Shown here one piece after another: positions 62,001 to 64,000 of a stretch of 64,000 nucleotides of DNA. Both the position numbers and the translations under genes were made by a program. This DNA is from Vesta saturnalis (lineage: Eukaryota > Arthropoda > Insecta > Coleoptera > Lampyridae), in contig JARFJB010000003.1 in the NCBI GenBank assembly GCA_036346205.1, positions 627,001 to 691,000 of the forward strand, in the 5' to 3' direction. Each line of letters starts with the position of its first letter. Within the stretch, counting starts at the first letter, position 1. The notes beneath the pieces were generated by a model. The model saw only the letters and a list, made by a program, of their open reading frames with translations, did not search any database and was not told where the DNA came from.

Positions 62001-63940
62001 TGGTTTATATTTTAACGGAGACTTACTGACTTTCGAAATTGGTGAAAAAAGACCAAATTGTGGTCTACACTCAAAATACCTACAAGCGAATTTGTTATTT
62101 TCATGAATAAAAATTGACATCTTGTAATGAGCGGTACCTAACACCTTCAACTGATCCATCATTTTTTCCACGAGGTTCATCCAATTCGATTCCGCACCAT
62201 TCACCAAGTGCGAAACTTGTCGTACCCATAAAGCGTAATGTACCAACTTTAGATCCTTGGCTCGATTTTACAATTACACGATCACCGACTTTAAAATCTA
62301 TAATGTGGTGAGTGGTGACCGATGATGATAAGCTTGTGTTTGAAGCACCTAATAAATACGGTTTTTGTATCTATTTGTGTATTTACAATTGATCAATAGT
62401 TTATCTACGAAGCAACTGTGATTGTGTCACTGTATACAATAACTACATAAGCAGATATAAGGAAAAATGTAGGAGGGTTTTTACATGTGTGACCATTAGA
62501 CGTACAGAAGCTTTTTACTATTTAATTTAGAAAAATTTATAGAATTGGTCATAAAATAATTGTAAATTTGAAGTTACAATAAAGGAGATGGCCGTCTAGT
62601 TATATCTTTTCTTCTTTTCAGCTACCTGTAAATGTATCTACGATAAAATTAAAAACAACACCGGCTCATTTAACCAATCGTATTGGATACGATCTTCATT
62701 TTACTATACGACGGCTAATTTCTGAATACCAATCTTCAGGTTCGGAAATAATCTGTGACACCCCTTATACAATTATATCTTGACATAGAAAACAAATTTA
62801 TAAGTATATTTTTAGTGTTTGCAAAAGGTTGATTAAACGCCTACATAAATAATTTACCATCCAGAAATAGTGATTTGGACAAATATTGTTTAAAAAAAAA
62901 TTTTTTTTGGCCAACTCAAAAACGTGAAAATTTCTAAACCAATCATAATGCTTCATAGATATGTATGTTAATAATAAGCCTTACTAAGTGATGGTGATTT
63001 TCGTAAATTTCTAGCGCTTCCGGTTGGAGAAAGAGGACTTTCACCTCGTGGTTTAGCTCCATTATTAAAATGAGCTGGTGTTGTTGGATAGAAAGAATCA
63101 TCAGCTTCCGGTAATGGCAATCTCGTCAATCGTGTCAAACGTGAAAAAACTCCACGTTTTGCTTCACATTGGAAATAACGAACGCCACCAACGGAACCAT
63201 CGTTTTTACCTATAATTTTCTTAGTGCGTATTTTTCTCTCGGGTTATTAACGTGGCTTACCGATCGGAAAGTCCAATACAATTCCAGCCCAGTCTCCTGG
63301 AGCAAATTGTGTTTCACCAATATATGCAATTTGACCAGGTTTAGTACCACCAACCCATATTTTATCACCAATTATAAAGCTATCTGTATCTTCAGTCAAC
63401 ACGCTGTTATCTATATTTTATAAAGTGTTTTACTATTTCACTTAAACCAGGTGTTTGGCAAAAGACATGCATAAGCGGAGAAAAAAGTAATAATACCTGA
63501 ATGCCGAACGAGACCCGCTTCGTTTAGCCGGTGAGGGTGCGTTTCCCAAATAGTGTCCATGGAGCCAACTAACAATGCAAAAAAAAGCAAACACAAATTA
63601 CATGCAGGCAAAACACAGAAAGCGGCTAAAAAGCAACAAATCACACAATTTTTATCTTTATAACAATGTGCAAGATACGAAGAAATACTCACTGCGCCGT
63701 TTAAAATATTCATAAGAACGGCTCCAGTAATCGTCCTCGATCACCTCTTTAAGATCTACATGCAAGTGATAAAGCACAGTGAAATTTAAGAAATTCTAAC
63801 TTAAAACCCTGTTAAAACATTCATAACACCCCACCCCCTTCAACCCAACCCCAAGAAAAAAATTAATAAATTGGGATTACCGATTAACCTATGTTTTCCA
63901 AAATCGTCCACCAGATTTCTAAACGAATTGCCACCAATAT
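20363..63940 (-). CDS. CLIP-190: CLIP-170/CLIP-190 (restin homologue), 13 exons, 5' end beyond the window
   Basis: Microtubule plus-end-tracking linker. In the family, N-terminal CAP-Gly domains bind the EEY/F tails of tubulin and EB1, a long coiled coil dimerises, and C-terminal zinc knuckles bind dynactin p150 and mediate autoinhibition. Seen here, in order: two CAP-Gly domains each with an intact GKNDG motif; a microexon joined to the coiled-coil start that reads LREKQQHIEQLL; about 950 residues of coiled coil; a huge repeat-bearing exon; the IEFLNSIIVDMQRKN segment; and two knuckles starting CDIC and CEIC. All exon junctions use GT-AG and agree in phase once one missing base in the giant exon is allowed for. 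Long form in the window is about 4,050 residues; a short form using acceptor 20898-20899 is about 1,430. The start codon is not in the window. The orthology is firm; the symbol follows Drosophila. Confidence 0.93.
20466..20647 (-). CDS. CLIP-190: CLIP exon: zinc knuckle 1 and start of knuckle 2
   Basis: After a 47-nt intron the exon reads FDQPTRTARVPRLYCDICET, then FDDHETEDCP. The C-x2-C-x5-H-x4-C pattern is the first metal-binding knuckle of CLIPs. A basic stretch (FNQKRKRSVPTD) leads to RPYCEICE, the start of knuckle 2, cut by donor GTAAGC after one base of the next codon. In CLIP-170 these knuckles bind dynactin p150Glued and the protein's own CAP-Gly domains. Confidence 0.94.
20695..20897 (-). 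CDS. CLIP-190: Conserved CLIP tail within the giant exon; 5' boundary is an alternative acceptor
   Basis: On the minus strand TTTTAATTCTACAG precedes TTAGAAAAC in phase 0. From this point the protein reads LENISKPTAMASWGGHQQLI, then EKQQAEGQIEFLNSIIVDMQ and RKNEEQ, which matches the end of the CLIP-170 rod. Joining donor 28925 to this acceptor keeps the frame and yields a CLIP of normal length. A branch-like CATTAAC lies about 35 nt upstream. This strongly suggests an ancestral splice site still usable today; use is not proven. Confidence 0.75.
20695..28771 (-). CDS. CLIP-190: Giant CLIP exon (about 8.1 kb) with two repeat arrays
   Basis: Starts after acceptor TTCTCTAG in phase 0 (VQQQCDAYRPETDSLVHGNL) and ends AATTT before donor GTAATA, supplying two bases so that the next exon completes Leu: NELNL then FDQP. 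Order of content: a Gln/Asn-rich coiled segment; a first patch of Pro/Val motifs; about 25 Cys-tagged coiled-coil repeats; a Pro/Val/Ile array; a short coil; then conserved CLIP sequence from 20897 on. The frame is open throughout except for one missing T in the run at 26636-26639; adding that base makes both end phases fit, so the break is probably an assembly error or a recent mutation. Nothing in CLIP families I know resembles the middle 2,600 residues. Full inclusion in mRNA is inferred. Confidence 0.85.
21345..24080 (-). repeat. Giant-exon segment 3: Pro/Val/Ile-rich repeat array
   Basis: About 900 residues. The longer unit, about 45-50 residues, reads PPQIITKTVPVPVPQPPRII, then TQEVPRYINQPCPK and a spacer such as VQYIPVPQ; roughly ten such units lie at 22500-24065. 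Towards the C-terminus the unit decays to short PPRVIVKxVPV-type words with one Cys every so often. Alternating bulky aliphatic and proline residues do not fit coiled coil; an extended, possibly elastic or ligand-displaying region is inference. Short open frames on the plus strand across this array are rich in Trp, Tyr and Asn and are shadows of the repeat. Confidence 0.93.
24240..26905 (-). repeat. Giant-exon segment 2: about 25 tandem coil repeats, one Cys each
   Basis: Protein-level tandem array with unit length about 26-43 residues, mostly about 35. Consensus: DRDAEINILRRKVHTLTIEL, then NKPRPC and a variable Ala/Pro/Gln-rich spacer. I count about 25 units by eye between 24240 and 26905. 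The AEINILxxxVxxLxIEL core has amphipathic heptad spacing; the Pro-Arg-x-Cys that follows would break the helix, so a chain of short helices with regularly placed cysteines is plausible. Neighbouring units differ, but some non-adjacent blocks are very alike, indicating segmental duplications. Ten or more units keep the DRD linker. Confidence 0.93.
26906..28771 (-). other. Giant-exon segment 1: divergent coiled coil with an early Pro/Val patch
   Basis: The first part of the giant exon encodes helical, Gln/Asn/Leu-rich sequence (for example KQAMYTLRNNIEHDKFKFQK) without clear tandem order. At about 27840-28125 it carries KVIVKEVPVAQ and PRIVVKEVPRYV motifs, the same words as the big Pro/Val array 4 kb downstream. 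From about 27350 single degenerate copies of the coil repeat appear (AEIDFLKKQLHNLTIHL; EITFLRNQVQDLHMKL). This may be the older or seed part of the expansion. Confidence 0.8.
28926..31484 (-). CDS. CLIP-190: CLIP exon: main coiled-coil rod (853 codons)
   Basis: A single 2,559-nt exon, phase 0-0, starting VVNQTNIHRIHDLEKKLILE and ending EEILKLQNEMIK before donor GTAAGT. The sequence is almost unbroken heptad coiled coil rich in Glu, Lys, Gln and Leu with few prolines, as expected for the dimeric rod that separates the CAP-Gly head from the tail and lets the protein fold back on itself. Near 31243-31264 it contains a 21-nt in-frame stretch with perfect splice-like ends (GTAAGT...TTAACAG); this is too short for an intron and is kept as coding. 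Confidence 0.92.
31539..31703 (-). CDS. CLIP-190: CLIP exon: coiled coil, second segment
   Basis: 165 nt, phase 0-0, acceptor TTTTACAG, donor GTAAAC. It reads YRSECEAKVNEFSNALTQLN, then IDRDSLLSQLDDEKRRNEDL and QFRFEEAAITKGDIE, a charged heptad pattern continuing the rod. The next intron is 54 nt. Confidence 0.9.
32040..32110 (+). mobile_element. Possible SINE head
   Basis: B-box-like GGTTCGATTCT at 32073-32083 inside an intron. There is no clear A box, so it may be chance. Confidence 0.3.
32660..32765 (-). mobile_element. Possible tRNA-like SINE fragment next to a CLIP exon donor
   Basis: Minus strand contains GGTCGCGGGTTCGATTCTCG (B box 32677-32687) preceded by a tRNA-like stretch. It ends about 15 nt from the donor of the exon at 32778. 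Confidence 0.4.
32778..32918 (-). CDS. CLIP-190: CLIP exon: start of the coiled coil
   Basis: 141 nt in phase 0-0, acceptor GGGACAG, donor GTAAGT. It reads DVLREKQQHIEQLLKERDLE, then NAEFTRAANHAEKVEQQLAT and LKIEYEY, a near-textbook match to the conserved first heptads of the CLIP-170 rod. It follows a 24-kb intron and precedes a 1.07-kb intron with SINE-like sequence close to its donor. Confidence 0.94.
33000..34250. other. 5' part as read on the plus strand of the 24-kb CLIP intron; no feature
   Basis: AT-rich. A short frame at 33160-33411 shows no motif. Confidence 0.5.
34330..35880 (+). pseudogene. Mariner/IS630-superfamily transposase remnant
   Basis: Plus-strand words in several frames: VMFSDEFHST (first Asp, normally FSDEATF), NGAHILSPFFHEQYSF, a degraded QQDGA block reading WFQHNGTH, SPHLTSCDFFSWG (third acidic position changed from SPDLT) and TTAEDMCHRILAAFPYITSE with VQHSLPQRFEK at the end. 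This is the usual C-terminal layout of the DDE_3 transposases found in insects. The 5' part is too degraded to follow. Confidence 0.65.
36415..36850. repeat. AT-rich element with inverted repeats
   Basis: The left side (GGTCAATAAATCTAGGTTAA) and, in reverse complement, the right side (GTCAATAAACTTATCTAAGT) match loosely, with repeated words such as GGTCATTAACCTCT (twice) and AAAGTTCATTGA. It looks like a small non-autonomous DNA element; the boundaries are approximate. Confidence 0.45.
37060..37245 (-). mobile_element. tRNA-derived SINE, copy 3 (shortened)
   Basis: Minus strand: CCGGTAGGTCAGTGGTAACA, CAATCTGCTTCGCATTCGGG, B box GATTCGATTCC (37186-37197), later the ATGTATGTATGTTGAG and CCCTTGGGGAGGGAATG ends. 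Same family as copies 1 and 2 but with the middle deleted. Confidence 0.85.
37250..38825. other. Intron sequence without recognised feature
   Basis: AT-rich with poly-A/T stretches. A 66-codon frame at 38549-38749 is hydrophobic but has no supporting context. Confidence 0.5.
38832..39855 (+). mobile_element. Tc1-type transposon with about 105-bp TIRs, inactive
   Basis: The ends ACTCTGTGACATAAATACAA and, inverted, TTTTTTATGTCACAGAGT continue in matching inverted repeats to about 38936 and 39751. The transposase reads GRPVTLRTVYRRIRAFGLQS (HTH), RVVFSDESRFCLGMHDGRMR (first Asp), MVWGAIVYGSKSQF, FQQDNAVPS (second Asp), and NILPWPPRSPNLSSIEHVWG (third position, Glu of DD34E). At least two frameshifts split it. 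1,024 bp in all, a normal small Tc1 size. Confidence 0.92.
39860..40980. other. Intron sequence without recognised feature
   Basis: AT-rich; nothing recognised. Confidence 0.5.
40985..42440 (-). pseudogene. Penelope-like retroelement (RT plus GIY-YIG endonuclease), broken
   Basis: RT remnants: VCINTPTYLLSKWLSSKFHN, SYEFIDKIKNVELTGVEILV and YGCSLFPSVPIDETL, the typical Penelope fingers/palm region (normally SLFPS.P). Then FLIHRLLNIPLSVQNYNK and GFSDEVVLNIVRKQTHRM. The C-terminal GIY-YIG domain reads SGIYKINCKNCEQIYVGQTK, a stop in place of Arg, and PIKIRFKEHLAHIKYERWDK with VALHIFDKNHVID. GIY-YIG is the endonuclease that sets these elements apart. Frameshifts split it. Confidence 0.9.
42490..42850 (+). 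mobile_element. tRNA-derived SINE, copy 2 (longest)
   Basis: B box GGTTCGACTCC at 42551-42561; the body contains CTGCATGAGGTTTTCCC, GCATGTGCGGCTAAATAG, CCTAACCGCACCAATCCTTA, CATGCATACATAC, TGAAGGAGCTTGGAAAG and GGGGAGGGAATGCC. Collinear with copy 1. Confidence 0.85.
43295..43540. repeat. Tandem duplication, two units of about 130 bp
   Basis: CGACAGTCGCCCTTATT-type starts at about 43306 and 43438, both followed by TTTCACTTTCTCAAATG and ATGCATTTAGT-like ends. Two diverged direct copies; no further units. Confidence 0.75.
43541..44505. other. Intron sequence without recognised feature
   Basis: A frame at 43781-44062 has no recognised domain. A short ATC-rich stretch lies near 44190-44260. Confidence 0.5.
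44508..45450. mobile_element. Large palindromic (hairpin) element of about 940 bp
   Basis: Starts TATACAGGGTGTTTCTGAAA. Arms are mutual reverse complements: TAAAATAAGACAAAATGTTC near 44562 with AACATTTTGTCTATTTTAAC near 45412; CGTTATTCGAATCATAGGCG near 44752 with CATATGATTCGAATAACGAA near 45250; ACAAATTCATAAATTTTGGA near 44844 with TCCAAAATTTATGAATTTGT near 45028. Centre near 44945-44990. Confidence 0.8.
45480..45535. repeat. (TA)n tract
   Basis: Imperfect TA repeat at the outer edge of the long inverted-repeat element. Confidence 0.9.
46710..49805. other. Spacer of the inverted-repeat structure; no gene recognised
   Basis: AT-rich with short frames only (for example 47684-47899). A GC-richer stretch at about 47340-47490 has weak tRNA-like character but no clean A or B box. 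Near 48850-48900 the words ACGTTTCGAAAAC and TTACAGTTACAG recall the hairpin at 763-896. Confidence 0.45.
47104..47163. repeat. (TA)n-(GA)n compound microsatellite
   Basis: About 13 TA units followed by about 10 GA units, inside the spacer of the inverted-repeat structure. Confidence 0.95.
51040..53210 (+). pseudogene. Heavily degraded non-LTR retrotransposon with RNase H
   Basis: Plus-strand fragments in shifting frames: RGKIFIITDSEPAIAASHPF then VASELVLECI, which is the RNase H core (IxTDSxxAI), followed by VTWDCPTVRYAGM and YRYRVP near the position of the usual Cys-rich tail. Earlier, NPNFKTNLFLRAGKD resembles the end of an R1/Jockey-type RT (V-N-P-x-KT). Stops occur every 10-30 codons. 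Short minus-strand frames here are shadows. Confidence 0.6.
53535..54905. mobile_element. TIR element of about 1.37 kb (CAGGGTGTCCCACGACG family)
   Basis: Begins TACAGGGTGTCCCACGACGA and ends with its perfect 20-bp inverse, TCGTCGTGGGACACCCTGTA. Both ends are flanked by TATA, a likely 4-bp target duplication. Inner parts of the two ends also match loosely for about 300 bp (for example TTTTCAAAATGG and AACATTTTCGGTAA against TTACCGAAAATTCT). No transposase frame, so non-autonomous. Confidence 0.85.
54906..57094. other. Intron sequence without recognised feature
   Basis: AT-rich. The short frame at 55189-55404 (minus) and its complement show no convincing domain. Confidence 0.5.
57095..57148 (-). 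CDS. CLIP-190: CLIP microexon joining head to coiled coil (54 nt)
   Basis: Acceptor TTTATTAACAG and donor GTAACA enclose 54 nt in phase 0-0, reading KLTPKSASNILPSRTALQ. Spliced to the exon at 32918 this gives SRTALQ followed by DVLREKQQHIEQLL, which matches the head-to-coil junction I remember from vertebrate CLIP-170 (TTALQEVLKEKQQHIEQLL). That agreement across the splice is strong support for a tiny exon isolated in about 29 kb of intron. As a symmetrical exon it can be skipped without frameshift. Confidence 0.85.
57149..57838. other. Intron sequence without recognised feature
   Basis: AT-rich intron flank upstream of the microexon; nothing recognised. Confidence 0.5.
57840..58885. repeat. 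GC-rich island of degenerate tandem repeats
   Basis: About 1 kb markedly richer in G and C than its surroundings and full of CG dinucleotides. Recurrent words: GTTCGTTC[A/G]ATGCC (58029, 58547) and TTCGTTCAACGCC (58277), AAATTTGGTCATGATCGGTC / GTTTGGTAAAGATCGGTC, CGAAAACTGCATTT (twice), GGCGTCGC (several). These suggest at least three diverged units of roughly 250-300 bp. The 'TTTGGT.A.GATCGGTC..GCCGT' word is common in arthropod repeat tails. The open frames across it are probably by-products of composition. Confidence 0.75.
58962..59029. repeat. (TA)n microsatellite
   Basis: About 33 TA units following the GC-rich island. Confidence 0.97.
59030..61853. other. Intron sequence without recognised feature
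   Basis: AT-rich intron between the CAP-Gly 2 exon and the microexon. I found no phase-compatible exon or mobile element here, but small alternative exons could be missed. Confidence 0.5.
61854..62079 (-). CDS. CLIP-190: CLIP exon: end of CAP-Gly domain 2 and basic Ser-rich linker
   Basis: Acceptor GCTTGTAG leads into YFECRPQFGLFSPISKVSKS, the end of CAP-Gly 2. A linker rich in Ser, Thr, Lys and Arg follows, including MKRASSKESMTSSIASTASN, then VNSLTQQ before donor GTAGGT. The intron before this exon is only 58 nt. The linker resembles the positively charged, phosphorylatable region flanking the CAP-Gly domains of CLIP-170. The exon ends in phase 0, matching the microexon at 57148. Confidence 0.92.
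62138..62348 (-). CDS. CLIP-190: CLIP exon: CAP-Gly domain 2, main part
   Basis: After a short Ser/Thr-rich lead (ASNTSLSSSVTT) the exon reads DFKVGDRVIVKSSQGSKVG, then TLRFMGTTSFALGEWCGIEL and DEPRGKNDGSVEGV. This is a complete CAP-Gly core with the GKNDG motif and the GEWCGIEL signature typical of the second domain of CLIPs. It ends AG before donor GTACCG; the next exon supplies G to make Arg. The two adjacent domains are the microtubule- and EB-binding head. Confidence 0.94.
62349..62984 (-). other. Intron between the CAP-Gly 1 and CAP-Gly 2 exons
   Basis: A 636-nt intron bounded by donor GTAAGG and acceptor TTTATTAG on the minus strand. It is AT-rich and I see no further coding segment or recognisable mobile element in it. 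Confidence 0.8.
62985..63209 (-). CDS. CLIP-190: CLIP exon: second half of CAP-Gly domain 1 and Ser/Pro linker
   Basis: Begins inside the GKNDG tubulin/EB tail-binding motif and continues GSVGGVRYFQCEAKRGVFSR, the conserved end of a CAP-Gly domain. A basic and serine-rich linker follows (RLTRLTRLPL, then SPLSPTGSARNLRKSPSLS). Such linkers add to microtubule affinity and are phosphorylated in CLIP-170; here that is inference from composition. 225 nt, leaving one base that joins the next exon to make AGT (Ser). Confidence 0.92.
63261..63410 (-). CDS. CLIP-190: CLIP exon: first half of CAP-Gly domain 1
   Basis: Minus-strand translation gives VLTEDTDSFIIGDKIWVGGT, then the GQIAYIGETQFAPGDWAGI core and DFPIG. 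This is the first half of CAP-Gly domain 1, with its glycine-rich turns and the conserved Trp of the GDWAGI core. Donor GTAAGC follows CCGATCG, and the first base of the Gly codon of GKNDG is on this exon. A second acceptor 7 nt downstream (AACAG at 63404-63405) could give a shorter exon start. The intron to the next exon is only 51 nt, typical of compact insect introns. Confidence 0.92.
63693..63755 (-). CDS. Candidate N-terminal coding exon of the CLIP gene (exon b)
   Basis: Acceptor TTGCATGTAG and strong donor GTGAGT bound a 63-nt open segment reading LKEVIEDDYWSRSYEYFKRR plus one base. That phase fits only the CAP-Gly 1 exon starting at 63410, not the alternative acceptor at 63404, where the junction would stop at once. 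The joined reading passes smoothly into VLTEDTDSF, the usual lead-in to CAP-Gly 1. The 5' neighbour is 125 nt away and the 3' neighbour 282 nt away. The acidic/aromatic peptide has no function I can name. Confidence 0.45.
63881..63940 (-). CDS. Candidate N-terminal coding exon of the CLIP gene (exon a)
   Basis: On the minus strand a pyrimidine-rich acceptor ending TTTTTAACAG precedes a 60-nt open segment, followed by donor GTAATC. It reads IGGNSFRNLVDDFGKHRLI and leaves one base that completes a GAT (Asp) codon with the next exon. I do not recognise this peptide from the CLIP N-terminus. Assignment rests on splice signals, phase continuity with the next two exons and position upstream of CAP-Gly 1. 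It could be isoform-specific or belong to something else. Confidence 0.45.
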
Positions 63941-64000
63941 CTGTTAAAAATAAAATAAAAAAACACAAATTACACAAATAAGCACAATATTTACAATTTT

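Noticed and set aside
61845..62246. Continuous 133-codon minus-strand frame across the CAP-Gly 2 exons
   Set aside because: It reads through the 58-nt intron; the spliced frame restores the conserved GVRYFEC sequence.
63403..63405. Alternative acceptor 7 nt into the CAP-Gly 1 exon
   Set aside because: With the upstream candidate exon it would make an immediate stop, so the 63410 start was preferred; it may still serve another 5' exon.

Overview
The window looks like AT-rich insect nuclear DNA. Genes have introns, transposable-element remnants are everywhere, and the one clear host gene is the insect homologue of CLIP-170/restin, called CLIP-190 in Drosophila. I cannot fix the order of insect from sequence alone.

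Host gene: the CLIP gene lies on the minus strand from about 63940 (its 5' start is beyond the right edge) to a stop codon at 20363. I could place thirteen exons with matching splice phases: two candidate N-terminal exons (63881-63940, 63693-63755); two exons for CAP-Gly domain 1 (63261-63410, 62985-63209); two for CAP-Gly domain 2 (62138-62348, 61854-62079); a 54-nt microexon (57095-57148); three coiled-coil exons (32778-32918, 31539-31703, 28926-31484); an extraordinary exon of about 8.1 kb (20695-28771); and two exons with the C-terminal zinc knuckles (20466-20647, 20363-20412). Together they would encode a microtubule plus-end-tracking protein of about 4,050 residues inside the window, against roughly 1,400 for CLIP-170 (from memory of the family).

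Main discovery candidate: the excess is one block of about 2,625 codons (20898-28771). It holds a divergent coiled-coil segment, about 25 tandem repeats of about 35 residues with a near-invariant Cys in each, and then a long Pro/Val/Ile repeat array. A good in-frame splice acceptor at 20898-20899 sits exactly where ordinary CLIP sequence resumes. The same gene can therefore make a normal CLIP of about 1,430 residues (block removed as intron) or a giant form (block kept). The block stays open over its whole length except for one missing base in a homopolymer near 26636-26639.

Layout: 1-19900 lies beyond the 3' end of the gene. It is a graveyard of mobile elements: a possible pogo-like tail, a hairpin, LINE pieces, a long-TIR element, two mariners, a nearly complete LINE carrying an inserted TIR element, a second LINE, a Copia retrotransposon with a LINE tail inside it, and SINEs. 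19900-20362 is probable 3'UTR. 20363-33000 holds the 3' exons. 33000-57094 is a 24-kb intron with a mariner-superfamily remnant, a Tc1 element with about 105-bp TIRs, a Penelope-like element with a GIY-YIG domain, SINEs, a palindromic element, a long inverted-repeat element, a degraded LINE and a 1.37-kb TIR element. 57149-61853 is a second large intron with a GC-rich repeat island. 61854-64000 holds the CAP-Gly and N-terminal exons.

No other intact host gene, functional tRNA, rRNA or CRISPR was found. The remaining short open frames look like mobile-element debris or chance.
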